Source: Dipetalonema caudispina
Lineage: Eukaryota > Nematoda > Chromadorea > Rhabditida > Onchocercidae
DNA: 64,000 nucleotides
Direction: 5' to 3'
Assembly: GCA_013365325.1 (NCBI GenBank)
Contig: JABVXV010000003.1
Coordinates: 62,001 to 126,000, forward strand
Shown here: piece after piece, positions 38,853 through 52,905 of the stretch
Layout: each line of letters opens with the position of its first letter
How positions within the stretch are numbered: the stretch's first letter is position 1
Notes under the pieces: model-generated
Databases searched by the model: none
Told to the model about the DNA's origin: nothing
What the model saw: only the letters and a program-made list of their open reading frames with translations
Position numbers and translations under genes: made by a program

Positions 38853-41364
38853 AATAAAGTGATGCTATTTGAAGTACCAACTCATAAGCTGGCTAAAACA
38901 AAAATGGTTTTGGAGAAATTGAATATTACATAGTTTGTAATTCACTGTCAATTATCCACAAATTTGTACGAAAATCTAAAAATTAAAATTTTTCGGGAGA
39001 TAATTCAGCACTACCGCAGAAGTGCCTTTCTTAAACCCATTAAAATCTCTACATAACACGCCAACAAAAATAATGTAAATATACGAATACATTGTGACAC
39101 TCGGAAATCAAAAAAGAAGATTTACTACTTGTATTTGCATGTAATGGTTAAAAATGACCTGGATTCCGAAGATTAATAATTTTCAATTATACTTCAAAAA
39201 ATTATCTGACATCGATATAATTGAGTGTATTTCCCAGTGCTAAGAAAATGGAAGAAAATATATTCTAATTTCATCAAATTAAATTGTTTGACTTTATTGT
39301 CTTCGAGCGTGCAACATTTTTGAAACATTTTGAAGGCATGTCGACAATTCAGATTATTTTTCCGATTTATGTCAACAATATCTGTAATGTTCAACTGTTC
39401 AAATATTAAATTTGGATTGCATTTGAAAAATAAGCATAAGAAAACTTGTTAACTCAGCTAATTAAATTACGAATTCTTTTTACAAAACATTTTGTCTGAA
39501 AAATTAGTAGAACCATCCAATATAAGAGCGCGTGAAACTAGCTATCGGAGAACGAAACTTTCTTTATATTTACGATGGCAGTTGTCGTAATTGATTACGA
39601 GTCGTCGAAAATTAATTTTAAAAAGGATCATATCACATCACTTAGGATGAGTGCAACGAACAACTAAGTGCCAGGTGTTACGTTGAATACAAATAGGCAA
39701 TAAATGAAGTAAAATCAATAGGGAAGCAAATAAATTAATGCATAATGAATAAAAACAAACTGACAAACAAGGAGTGCTTCAAAAATAACAGACAGATGAA
39801 TGAATTTATGAATAAATGAATTTCAATCACAAATATATAGATCGATGTGTGGTAAATTTGAACTGAACGTTTTTCACAATACATGACTTAATTTTGTAGT
39901 AAACTTAAGAAGGAAAGAGGCAATGGGATATTATGTCATGTCATTATCATTTTATTTACAGCTCTGCACAGTAGTTCAAGCGGATGGCCAAATATGTCAC
40001 CCACTTTCCTTTCATTCTTCCACTTCTGCTATTTTATTAAATGTTTGTTTTGTTACTTTTAAATTACTATTATCATTAAATTAAATTTCGAAAATTTCAT
40101 CTAATGCAGAAACGATAAAAATTGTTTTAGACCAAACATGATACAAATTTAGCTAGTAATACGACTAATACATATCTATCATGAAAGTGCTTTTGAAAAA
40201 TAAGTAGGAGTCTTTACCGATATTACGGTTCATTTATAACAGGAAGAAAATTCCAGGTTGAAGAAGCTTAAGATCAGCAGTGAATCTGATACATACCACA
40301 TGCTGTAATGATTATATCTGCTAAAATGTACGCTATTAGCTTGCTTCACCTTCAGAGAAAATCAGAAAATTGAAATTTCAACTTTTTTTTTCAAATTCTA
40401 AAATGCTAGCATTAATAAAGACTAACTTTTTCATAATGTTGTTCAATTCTACTAATTATTAACCTATCATCCTTTCATCATCATCGTCGTAAGCACTATT
40501 GCATATAATTAACGATAAATATAGCCTGTACTCATTGATCCTTCACTATTCGATCGTTTGTTAGATGTTAATCAAACGATTCTTAAGAAATATTTCCATT
40601 TTCCGAAACTGACAAACAATCTGTTTTTTGGATATCTCATATCCAAAATTTGAGCGACTAAATATACCGAAAATGTCTGACCATCACTTCAATAAAATTT
40701 CGATAGTTTTTCACATTTTAACCTTTTAATTGTGATTCAAAAGTCTATTGCTAATGGTCCTGACAGTCATTTCATCTATCAATGACAGTTCAACAGCGCC
40801 ATTTTCCCACCTCATCACTCAACAAACAATAGTAATGTACTCCAAGGACAATCAGTTTTCAGCTTTCCTTCTTCGATTCCTTTTGGTTTTTAGAAGATCA
40901 CATGAGGTTTCTTCCTTCCTTCAATAACCAATCACAATTCTTGCGAAGTCAAAGGGGCCATTTGTAAGTTTGTTGAATGAAGTGGAACGATGAGGAAAGG
41001 GTAACGTTAGACGTCATCCCGTCATCCATCTACGGATGTATGTCGTTGTCCTCCTCTTTCAACACTGTCTGGGTCAGTTAGTGTCTCTCTCTGTCACTCA
41101 GAAATGTCAATAATTTAGTTCGAAAACATTGTTTATTCCTAACCATTTGAAGGAAAAGTCTACCTTATCAATGGCTTTTGGCTCCCTTTCTATTACCAAA
41201 TTATGTTCAAGCCTCTTCTACCTCCTAGGCCATAAATCAACTGATCAACCAAGTCAATCATCTATCGAAACAAAACTACCCCTTAACTTCCGAGATATTG
41301 TGCTGTTATTGTGTCCAATGATATTCTCTCTACGTCTGCTCGTTCGTTTGTTCTGTACGCGTAC

Positions 41365-41382
41365 GTGTGTGTGTGTGTGTGT
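41365..41382. repeat. (GT)9 microsatellite
   Basis: A short GT tract flanked by alternating purine-pyrimidine sequence (TACGCGTACGTG on the left, TACGTGCACGTGTACG on the right), so the whole block of about 50 bases is mostly alternating and could adopt left-handed DNA. Confidence 0.85.
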
Positions 41383-44300
41383 ATTTACGTGCACGTGTAC
41401 GCACGTCAATTAATCTTCTAGTATCACGTGAAGATTTCCCGCATTGAAGCTTTGAATTATCTTCACAGTGTTGAGTACGTCTCATTTTAGATAAGTGATA
41501 AGATAGAAAGGGAAGTAACGTGACGTGATTTAATTCTTGTTGATGATATTTGTTGAATTAGCATCTAACGTCCCCATAAATGCGATTATTTTGTATGCTG
41601 AAAAACAATCGAAAAAAGAATTTGCATTTCGCAACTGTACAAATCGCATCTCCAATGTTTTGTTTTTGTCGTTATGGCGAGGGGCAGTAGAACATATTTC
41701 TTCTCATCCTTAAATATTTCTATTTTTATTTCATTTTTTTGTCGCAGTCTTGGTTTAAAATTTGTTGAGAACATTCGTTGTCAGATATTTAATGGAAATT
41801 TTCAATTCATTTTTAAATCGTTCTCTCATGTCTATCATCAAGAAAAATATGCGAGCAACAAATGCGAAAACATTGCATCTCTTACTTTGAACCCCTCAGG
41901 AGATGAATAGACCATAGAATTCTTGTGGTCTTCATCCTTTAAACCGAGTGGAAAGTGGCACAGTGTCGAACTTCGCAATTTGTAAATAACTTTTAGTACG
42001 GAGTTTCTGCAAAATGAATATTGAAAAGTGCAGATAAAAAGTGTGATATCATGAGAAAAATTCATATTTCAGGTAGCATCAGAAATATACAGTATGGTTT
42101 TCAGAGAATTTGACCATTATTTTGACCTCTACATAAGTCAAAAGTCCATATTCCGTTCGTTGATTCAAACCTTCTCCTAGACTATTATGCCAGAAAGATG
42201 ATCAAAAATTTCGGTGTGAATTCCATCAAGGATATCTTAAACGAATGAATTGCATTACCACTTTAATTTGATTCATTTGATCTCTTAAATTCGAGTTACT
42301 TTAACAAAATGGTTGCACATTTGTGCCAGATTTCCCAGTTTTCACTTCCTTCTTTTATAAATCATCTAATATCCTTCAGTTATTCTGTTCAGTGCATTGC
42401 TTTTGATTGATTAGCTTCATGATTTCTTATCAGTTCTTCCCTCCCATTTGCTGCTTTGTGACTCAATTTGCTTTACTTTTGTTCGGGAAGAGAAATATCT
42501 CGAAATGAAACTAATAAAAATGTCTGCATTCTTTCTTTATTTTTCTATTTCAAATGAAGGATGTGTGGATTCCTTCTTTATTTCTATTTGGTTTATAATC
42601 TTTTTTTAAAAATTATTCCGTTTTTAATGACAGTTTGTGAAGAGTCTTTTTCAGATCTCGGTCATCTGATTGATTAGCTCAATTCAAATAAGTTGTGAAA
42701 GTCATATTGCATCTCAGTTTTGTTGAACCAAGTAAAATGTTTGGAAAACATATATTACAAACGTGGAAAATAAATGGCGGAAAAGGAATGGGAGACATTA
42801 TTGAAATATGCAAGCATTTGTAAGGAACAGTAACACTGTTATAGGATTTGGAATGTTTGTCTTGGTATGGCACCGAAGAACTAATTTCAGCTGCATTTTG
42901 ATAGTGCTTGTGTACCTCATTGTTACTCTGCTAGGACAGCTGCATCTGCGAAATTCTAAGTTTTGATATGGTATTGAAGCAATGAAAGTATCTATCGATT
43001 AGTATGGTTGAATTAATTTCTTCTGTCAATAATTTAAGTATTATATATGCTGTAAGGATAGTTCTGTAGGATCTGCTAATACTCAGCAAATGATAATGGA
43101 CGCAGATGATGCTGCTTTAAAAACAAATTGATCTTGAGATTTGTTTTTGAAGGATTTAGATTTCACTTATAGATTTTTGTACATTTTCTCTTTGAAATTG
43201 TTTTTTAGGATTTTTTGGTGGAGCAAAAGAGAGTTGAAAAAAGTTTACAGGACTCATAAAGAGTGTCAAATGATATATAATTATTTTATTGAAATATCAA
43301 AAAAACCGTAAACTTCAATAGATCGGCTTTAATTAGTTTAATAAAATAAAGTTTTAAGACGAAAACTCTCCGACAAAAGAAATTCCATGTATGAAATTCT
43401 TTAATCTTTTGACTTCTGCATATTTTTAGTTATGGCTCAAATTTTACAGTACGTAATAAAATTTTTGAATTCGTCATGAGACAGTTTTAGTTGAAGAACA
43501 GGCACTTGTTTTAACTTGAAAAGCTCGCAATGTTCTCAGTTGTAGTTATATGTGTTCCCTTCTACTTTAGCTCACAACAGCTGTCCTAAGGTTTTGAATT
43601 TTGCATTTTGCATCAACGATTAAAATATGCGTTGCTTTTCGAACTTTTCAAAAATATGGCTTATGTAGTAATCCATCAAAGATTTTATCAATTTTCGCTC
43701 ACAGTACATTTTGTAGTTTAGATTGGGAACCCTGGAAGATATAAATTGATTTGAAATATTCTGATTTGCATTTTCTAAAGAGATTAAAATTGTTGGAATA
43801 TATTGCATATTGGCTTATAGTGTAGTAGCATTGGTGTAGTAGTTGGGGAAATAATGGTAATGGCGAAATTTTGATTTGTTTTATGGTAGGAAGTAATAAT
43901 TATTTATTTTCAATATATTACATCAATAAAGCATTATAATAAGCTGAGTGGAGAATTTTTTTAGTTAAGTTCGAAACACTGATTCGACCGGTAACTTGAT
44001 TGCTCGTGGGCATTACTTCTTTGATTTATGAAGAAAAATCCTTCACAACAGTTTTGTGAACACGTGGAAGACTTCCTGTATAGAATCAAACTGATACATT
44101 TTTCAAGATGTAGAAGAAATTAATTTTGCTGAGGCTCATTTTTTCGTTATATCACAAATGTCATCGTTGATTGATGTAAATTTTTGGCAAATGACAAATT
44201 GATTGCATTAGGGTGAGCGGAAATGATGAGATTTTTTGGAACAGTAAATCTTAAACTATTTGTCCATACTTGGAAATAATTTTGCTTCATATCTGGGGAA

Positions 44301-45237
44301 AATGACAGCTGAAGTTTAGAAGGCACAATTCCAAAAGCTTGTTTTGATATTTCTTTGTTTGCTGACAGTTATTATTCATGTGAAATAACTTTCGTAAAAT
44401 TTTCGTCTATCAAAAAGTCGCTCATAAATTTACAATGATGATAGGTTTGGTAATTTAATCTGTTGAACAAAAATAAGAGAATTAGTGGCATTTTTTAATA
44501 ATTAAACCGATTGATTTGTCGTGATTAAATGATGCGTAATATTGAATAAAAATTTCTATGGAGAATCATTAATATCATCACTTTGATCTTTTTCTTTTTA
44601 ACATTTCTAAAAAGATATGTAGCGTATAAAAGGATTTCAAACGATGGCAGCATTTCATCATTTGATTCATCTACAACATCAGCAATAATAAACACCAACA
44701 ATAATCTGATTAAAATGTGCTGTAAGATACTAATGAGATAGAATGGTTTTCAAATGTTGGTTACAACAGCGATAGCAACTATATTAATATTGATGACAGC
44801 AATGATATAATTATAATAATTGCATGATTGATGGAAAGTTTTGAGTTTCTATCGGATCCTTATCAATAAAAGGTAGGTGTTGATGCGGCAACTTCTCTCA
44901 TCTTTCCTCTATCACTAATACTATAAATAATTGGAAATTTTTGGCTTACTAAATTTATCAAAAATAATTTTTTTTGAATAAAAATTACACGTAGAGATGT
45001 TAGGTTATTCGAAAGGAAATTAGAAGTTTTGCACTTGGAAAGGCATGGATGTATAGTGTTTGTAAATATTTATTTATTGAATTCTGCCTACCCTTATAGA
45101 AGCTATTGATGAAGCTTGTGTGGTTGATAAATGGTTGCTGTTGAATGAATTGATTTCTTCTTTTCTACGTTCTTCTTTTCTCAATAATTGCTCCTTGCCA
45201 AGCTCTCAATGTTATATGCTATTCAAACTAATGTTGT

Positions 45238-45258
45238 TTTTTTTTTTTTTTTTTTTTT
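45238..45258. repeat. T homopolymer
   Basis: A run of about 21 T residues in the gene-free stretch before the FERM gene. Confidence 0.9.
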
Positions 45259-46215
45259 CTTCAACTATGATGATTTATTGCTAAACTGATTTGTTGTATT
45301 CTGTTTGTAATGTTAGCTTTCAATTACCGAAATTTGTTGGTTCAGAGAAAGAGATATAATTGATACTTACTTTCTCTGTTGTAAATTGCAATACAGTGTT
45401 AATTTTTGTTTCATATCATGTGAAAAGATCAGTTCTCTTTCACATTTAAGGGTGTGGTTCGATGACTGTTGATAGTGATATCCATTAATTATGAATCTTA
45501 CATTGTAATACTTCTTTGTTGATAATGCTATGAATTTTTTCAAATCATATTTTGAAATACTGTTTATCGTTATAGGCTTAGTGGCAGCTTTAACGGATTT
45601 CTGCTGGGATTCTTCGATTCGAAATGCAAATTTATTCCCTGAAATTAATATGTATATATGCGATTATAATAGTGACAAAGTACTGTTAATAATATAAGTC
45701 ACATCATTTCTTTCAGATTTTCTGGTTGAATGTTGCTATCATTTGTTTGGTAATTTCGCTATTCTATATCTACAGATTTTTGTGAGAATTACATCAAAAC
45801 TTTTATTTCAAAATTCTTTCACCCCCCCCTATATGCACTTTACCAAGTAATCGTTTCTCTCTTTTGGAATTTTATCTCCTTTACTGTTCACCATGAAACC
45901 AGTGCTCAGTTTTTCTCTTTGTGTTATTCTTATTTTTATTTTAAAATCACTGTCAGCAATACCGTTGCTGGTGCCATTTTTGCTATTGTTGTTGTCGATG
46001 TTATTGTATCATTGCTGTACCTACCCACTTTCCTTGTCAAACCATTTCGTCCTCTGGAACCAATCACAGTTCATTTATTCCTCTCTTATGTACAAAGTAC
46101 AAAAAACTGCCGAATTCTTAACAGTTGTGACGTGATTCTATTTTCTTTCGTACGAGTCGATAAGTGACATCTGTTGTCACTCGCTAGATTTTAACCGCTA
46201 CAATAATTTATAATA

Positions 46216-49200
46216 ATGTCACCAAGGTTGCTATCAGTTGCCTGTTGTACTGGATGTAAAAGGAAGCAACGGAAAGCCAACAAAAGCTGCATAGCGAGAA
46301 AGATGCCAACGAATGAAACTGCCATGATACCAACATCATTTATAGGCCGTATTAGTGCCCGTACTAGTCTTATCTCAACCAGAGATTATAAAACAACAGT
46401 GCAATTATTGGATGATAACGAAACGATCTGTCAAGAATTCAAGGTTTGTCATCCTTAACAACAACACTGTTTTAATGTTGCGGTACATTGAAGAGTTACA
46501 AAAATCATTCTTTGCAAAGCGATAATATTGTCTAAGTTTCATCTTCTAGGATACACGCTACATGTGTAGCCGCATTTCAGTGATGCGATGGCAGAAGTGC
46601 ACAGACTTTCATATTGTTTGTTTTTTAGACAGTTACTAAAGAGAAAACTTATTTTGTGTTAGTTTCAATAAATTTATAGGAAAGGAAATGGTTTATGCTT
46701 AAATTAAGTCAGATGATGCTTTGCTGAACAAGTTATTGAAGTTTTTGATCTGTTACTTACGTCTTAATAAAAGCTTTATGTAAATTCAATAGTTCTAATT
46801 AAACAATAAATTCAGATAATTGATCTGCTAAAATTTTCAATGTGATAATCAGTGAAGTTATAACTAAAATAATGCAAGGTATTTCATTTCAGAAGACATC
46901 GAATGCCCAACTTATATTAGACTACGTTTGCGAATGTTTGAATATTGTCGAGAAGGACTACTTTGGGCTGCGGTATCAAGACTTTAGTAGACACAGGGTT
47001 TGTCGAATACCACTTTTTCTGTCATCAGTTCTTGTCTAGGCATATCATAAAATAATTATCGCTCATGAAATTCCAGTTATGCATATCTACACATTGACAA
47101 AATTTCTGAAGCATTTATTTTTTCGGCAAATTATCTGTTCTAAAGTACTGAAATTTTCGAATTTCTGCAATTCCCAACTATTATTTCTTGCATTTTTACT
47201 AAACAGTATGGGATTAATTTCAGTACTGGATGGATCTCAACAAACAAATATATAAGCAAGTACGAGGTAGTCGGTTTTGTTCATTTTGACTGTTACATTT
47301 GTGCATTGGCTAAAGAGAAGGCAAAGAAAGCAAAAGAAAAAAAAATCATGATAGAGCTGGATGCATTTGAAATTTTCATAAAATCTATTTTAAAAACTTT
47401 CAAGGTCCTAATGTATCTTTGCGATTTCGCGTGAGGTTCTATCCGTCTGATGTGTGTGTCCTGAAAGAAGAGATAACTCGGTAAGTTACTAAATTGTCCT
47501 TTTATGCTATACATTTCTAGTGAATGTTCTTTCTGGTTTCTCACAAACTTATTTGTCATTGTTGGGATTGCTTGTTGTGGTTTTAAAATATGAACAACTT
47601 TCTTATTTGTTCATCTTATTCACTATGTGATATGGCTTTACCATAAAAAAAAATATTTCTCAAATCTCATCTTTCTGATTCGCTCATCTTTTCAAATAAT
47701 TATTAGACATATGATGCTTCATTTTCTTGAATCTTAATTTGGTGTAATATTTGAATGCAGTCTTCTCTTTCTTCAATTTTAGATATATTTTTAGTGTTCT
47801 TTTCCCACATGTTAAGGATACTGGAAAAATGTGTCCAAAATGAATTTAAATTAATTTTTTATAGGTCTTATAATAATAAATACTTTCTCTAAAGGTACAT
47901 GTTATTTGTGCAGTTGCAAAGAGACCTCCTTCATGGACGTTTGTACTGTCCCCAAAATGAAGCAGCTATACTGGGCGCTCTGGCTCTGCAATGTTTGTTT
48001 GTTCCTATAATTTAAGATTTAGTTTACTTTTTCAGTAGGATATATGGTTTTAAGTATTACTTGTTTAACAAACTAGATGGATCTCCGTCTTCTCTTTCTT
48101 GTCAGTTTCAATTTTTGCAAATTTTAGCCATAATCGGTGATTACGATGCAGAAGAAAGACCAAAAAACTACGTTGCTGAGTACAAGCTACTTTTAAAGCA
48201 AACCGAAAAACTTGAAGAAAAGATCGCTGAATCTCACAAATTGTTCAAGTTGGTTTTTTTTGTTGTATTACATTTTGCAGTACAATGTGGATAGTTCTAA
48301 AATCTGAATTAAGACGGGTATTTGTTTGACTGAATATTGCATAACGAACCACATTTCTTGTCAATCTTTTTTCTGCTGAGTTTCTTATCAATTTCCTAAT
48401 ATAGAGGACTCACTCCGGCAGAAGCGGAAATGGAATTTTTGAAACGAGCATCCAAACTAGAAACTTACGGATTTGACCCATACACTGTCATGGTAAATGT
48501 TTCAATGGAGTTATCTTATTTCTTTAATTTGATCTAAGTTTCAGTTCCTGAGTTTTTTAATTTTGCTTCTTATTTCCTTATAAATGATTGGTTTCTGTTG
48601 AAGCATTAGGCTGATTTTAGAATAAGCAGAAACAGACAATGTACATTGGAGTTACATATCGTGGTATCTACATCTACCATATCAGTCGAATGATCCATCA
48701 CATCACATGGTTCGCTTTATCTTAAGGCCTCTGACCATTATACATTCTATTACGATCGCATTGTTATAAAAACATGAACCTCCTGTTCTAGAAAGTGTAG
48801 GAAGGAAATCGAGCTGACTGTTAATTTGCATTCTTATAATTTTCACTTAATTTAATTACTGGAATAGGGCATGACTTTATTTCGGTTCAGTGTTTTGTTC
48901 ATCTTTTCCAAAAAGACACGATCAGAAATATTTATTGAATTGTCTTTTTAATTGAAATCAAAAAGTGGTATATACTTGCAATTTTCATTTCCCAATAAAT
49001 CTTATAGACTGTTAATTTGCATCTTTATAATTTTCACCTCAGATCTATAAGATTTGAGCTTTTTACATATTTTATGTAGCTGCATTTACAATGCATTTAA
49101 TAATAAAAAAAAGCTGTGAATAATTATGTGTAACTGATTTATAGGAATGAACTAGAAAAAGTGGATTATGTTGGAAAAGAGATCATGATAACACCAATGT

Positions 49201-52200
49201 CATCTTACGTATCACCTTATTCATCGTCCTCTGAGGATGCTGAAGTATGTTTTGTAAAAGTTTTCCTGAATAGGTAAATCAAGAGATTGTTTCGATTTAG
49301 TTCATGTTTTAAGAAATTAGAGTAATTTTGCAAAAAAGTAAAGAATAAATAAAAAGGGTAAGAAGAGATGAAGAAGAGATGTTTCCGTTAAATTTTACTA
49401 AAACTCAAGTAAGTTGCTCAATAATTCAACTCATTCTTTTCAGCATACAACAGATACGTTCAAATCTACTTCCAGTATAAGAAATGTACGCGTTAGTTTG
49501 AAATCTTTGTTCTACATTTAGTTGAACGCAGTTTATAGTTTGATGGAATATTTAGAGTTTGGATTTTCTTGCTTGTTTAGCCTCTTATTTAGAATGTTTA
49601 TGGCTTGTAATAATGCTACTACAGCATATGCGTCATTTGGAATTGTTTATTTAATTTTCAGGGATTTATCAAACCTCATAAAATGATAAGTGTGCTGAAA
49701 TTCCACTGCCCGTCAGCTGTATTTGCGAAACATCTTTGGCGTCATATTTTGTCACAGCAAGCTTTTTTTACGGAAAATGACGCCAAACACATTAAACCAA
49801 AGTTTTCAAAGTCAGCTTTGAACTTTTCTTCAAGTTTTTGGGATTGGTATAAGCAGACATTTCTATATTGGACATTTAGCGGTTACTTAAAAAAGTGATA
49901 GATAAATAAATTGAAATGCTGCTTACAGGCCGCGTATACCCTTGTTAACTCGTGGTTCAACGTTTCGTTTTCCGACGTCAAGAGTCCTTCACGAAATTGA
50001 AATAGATGGACCTGGTAAACGCGATGGGCCTCAACCAAGATTTATCAGATATCCACTGCTCCGCCAGGCACCGCGACAACATGTGTGCCATACCAGTAAC
50101 AAGTATAATTCACTTCCAGTTGTTCCCAATGGTGAGAAAGTCTCGGAAGGTAAATAGTATTTGTAACTCATATTCTATCACTGAAATTGAGAACCGTCAG
50201 ATGAAATTATCTCCTAACAATGTATCACTCGTGATGTAGTCTATAATAGTCGCTCTGCTAATAGTCATATAAGCGGAGTTGATTACCAGTGGTGTCGTGG
50301 GCTTTTTGAACTTTTCTTCTTTAAATCTTAGTGCTTTAAATCAGGCCTCAATTAGAAACGGATTAAAAACGCACATCTTCTGACTGCTCTAATCTCTATC
50401 GGCACACGATTTCTGCAAAAAGACAACAACATGAAGTTTTTTGAAGTGATTTTATACTTATAATTTTCAGTAATATCGGAAAGTATGGAAGAAGAAAAGG
50501 AAATAATAACAGCCCCGAATAGTGCTATGATGAGTGAAGTGGATTTATCGCCAGTAGCCGAAACTTCAGCCACTGTCGCTTCCTCTGGTTCCGAGAATAC
50601 GGTAAGCTAGATTCTGATCAATAATGCTGTTAATTCGGTAGTGGATTATTATTCACTTTTATTCTAGTCATATGTTCACATAATTGCTGTGCTCTCACCA
50701 TTTCATCTGTGATTATCCTTGAAATTTTCTTCAAATTTTTTGGATTTCTTACTTTCTTTGGAACTAACAGTTTATGTTGCTCTTAAAAGCTTCAGAAGAC
50801 AGCTGTTTATGCTGTGAATTTAGTTTTTTTCTCACACGCTTTTTTAATTCTTCTTTTTAGAGATTTGGAGCTTCATGTGAGAATTAACTAGAAAAGGAAA
50901 AGCTTAAACTTATGAAGTTTTATGGTTGATTAAAGGAGGACATTAATTTCAGCAGTATCCTTTGAAGAGATATGGCATTGTAGTGTTCCCTTAAAATAGG
51001 ATAGGAGCGTCAGCTAAATTAGATGCTAAAGGAAGATCGTCTGCTATCTCTGCTTGCAGTGTTTTAAAAATTGCAGTGGTTTGACTGGTCAGTTATACCG
51101 ATGTGGATATAGTGATAAGTGATTAACAGTTGATTATGTCTGGAATTTGGACTACAAAAACTGCATTTGGAAGCTTCCTTTACAAATTTAAATTTTGTTT
51201 GCTCCATTTCAGACAACCTTTACTATACATCTTGTGCGAAAAGAACCATTATCTTCACAAACGGTATGATAAAGTTAATGCTCACATGATACTTGTCTTG
51301 TATGGCCTGAGTAATGCTTCTTTTGCTAGACTGCTTTGTGCATTAATATCAAGTTTATGTTTATCGTGACTTGATTTGTTTGTGTTGAGAGTTGAGCTAA
51401 TCGTTATGCTTTATAATCAAATTGAGCGGATATGAATAGTAAAGTCCGATTATATGGAAAATCCTTTTCATCGTTTTGAGATGAAATCGAAGGAAGTATA
51501 AGGGACGTAGTGTAGCGGCTTCTGTTTTCATGCCATTGAAGTTTTTAACTTTGCTCCCGCCAAAAATTTATTGTAATCTTTGATTTCAGATTAAGGCTTG
51601 CTTGTCTTTTTCATGCATCCTGCAGAAATAGTTGTATAAAGTTTCCAAAAATTGATGGGCAAATTAGTAATGCATGGTTTATCGTTGTTTTCAGTTCATT
51701 TCTTTCCTTAGCTACGTGTAACCATAAATTCAATGTAGTTCGTTATAAATGCTTGTAATTTTTTAAAGCAGTTTATGCTGGGAAAACGGGGCATTATTGT
51801 CAACTTAAAACTGTTGACTGCTTAAAACAGTTAATTACCTGAGTAAAATAGTTACTTGTCTCGATAATGCGGTTTTCAAAAAGAAATCATATTCACAGAT
51901 TTCTGGGTAAGGAGATGTTAGTTTAAATTCTTGTTTCTTGTGATAAAAAGTGTTGGAAGTGTTTTGATTAGCTTCTTTGTGGTTCCAGTTATTATTATGA
52001 TATGATACGTGCTTGTTGAAAAATTTACAATAGTAGTGAATTTTCTGGTAAATTATACTAGTCATCCTCAAAGACACAAATGCTTAAGCAGCTTTCAGCG
52101 ATTTGTTAGTCAAAACCACTGTCCAAATTAAATTATGGTAATTTGCAGTTTGGAACCTTTGATTCTGGAATGCAGTCGCCAGATAAAGACTCTTTTGAGC

Positions 52201-52905
52201 AGATGTTGGATGCGGTGAAGCCATTATGCGCCAGTACGCCTACTGGGAATCCTAGCTCTAATTCCTGTACGATTTTCACAACGACAACGACGACGAAAAT
52301 AGATGATGCTGGATGCGGTATTAATAGACATAGAAATCTCGAAAAAATAGAACATAATCACAATATCCCTGCCACAAGCTCCCAAGTTTTAACAAACGAG
52401 GAGAAACTAAGAGCTAACGCAAGGCGTCCTACCACTTCGATTACTGCATCTGCTGCCAAAATATTCTTCTCATTACTATTGTTTTGGCTTCTATTAATTG
52501 CCGTCGCTATCTCTATATTTGAGGTATGTTTTTACTGCAGACTGCTCTAACTTCAGCACATTTTTTTGTAGTGTCATAATTATAGGATCGATTGCACGGG
52601 AGACACAGTTGAAGATTAATCTCCTGCAGAAGTAACCCTAAATCTGTTTAATCTATCCATCTGTCAAATTTTGGCATTTTTTAGCATCCTTTACAAATGA
52701 GTAAATTTCTTCTGGAAAACTAATAATTTCATCAAAAATACTTTTCCTTTTTAAACTTTATTTCAATCATCTGGTGAAGTCTATTTTTCAGCACGATTCA
52801 CCGTGGTTAGACTCTATACCAGCCTTGGATTCAGTGAGGCACGTGTTTTATGAGCCACTGCGACATTACTTTTTGACCTTGTATGTTCGCCTAGGACACC
52901 ACTGA
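46216..52905 (+). CDS. FERM-domain protein, FRMD3/FRMD5 type, with C-terminal membrane anchor
   Basis: Fifteen phase-consistent exons: 46216-46443, 46893-46997, 47224-47266, 47405-47480, 47895-47992, 48128-48248, 48405-48492, 48621-48709 (or from 48630), 49145-49244, 49444-49485, 49662-49846, 49929-50149, 50471-50601, 52149-52523 and 52792-52905 (TGA); about 671 residues. After a basic, cysteine-containing N-terminus the FERM domain starts near residue 57. Landmarks are IVEKDYFGLRYQDFSRHR, YWMDLNKQIYKQV, LRFRVRFYPSDV, QLQRDLLHGRLYCPQNEAA, IGDYDAEERPKNY, SKLETYGFDP, YIGVTYRGIYIYHISRM and the PTB-like end VLKFHCPSAVFAKHLW. A FERM-adjacent region follows (STFRFPTSRVLHEI). A long, serine/threonine-rich linker leads to one membrane segment (FFSLLLFWLLLIAVAISIF, about 613-633) and a short tail ending WLDSIPALD...YEPLRHYFL, similar to the FRMD3/5 tail. 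It is likely a membrane-cortex adaptor. Human FRMD3 and FRMD5 are about 570-600 residues. Confidence 0.92.
48816..49037. repeat. Duplicated 31-bp segment within one intron
   Basis: Copies at 48816-48846 and 49007-49037, both beginning GACTGTTAATTTGCAT and ending TATAATTTTCAC, differ at two positions and lie about 190 bp apart in the intron between the eighth and ninth FERM-gene exons. Confidence 0.75.

Larger units (their letters stand above)
35401..46215. other. 10.8-kb gene-free stretch
   Basis: No supported exon on either strand. The first 1.5 kb may continue the gag/protease side of the decayed retroelement, with short minus-strand frames I could not identify. Elsewhere it holds AATA-type short repeats (37228-37340), a perfect 13-bp-arm hairpin (38817-38852), a (GT)n tract (41365-41382), a T run (45238-45258), and a less AT-rich segment around 40980-41130. 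That segment could be a promoter or 5' exon of the FERM gene, as inference only. Confidence 0.45.

Noticed and set aside
41129..41413. Plus-strand 94-residue frame before the GT tract
   Set aside because: It ends in the translated microsatellite (CVCVCVF) and lacks support.
45893..46167. Hydrophobic open frames just upstream of the FERM gene
   Set aside because: Two overlapping frames are equally open, codon use is poor, and no splice signal links them to the FERM exons. This is probably upstream or 5' UTR sequence.
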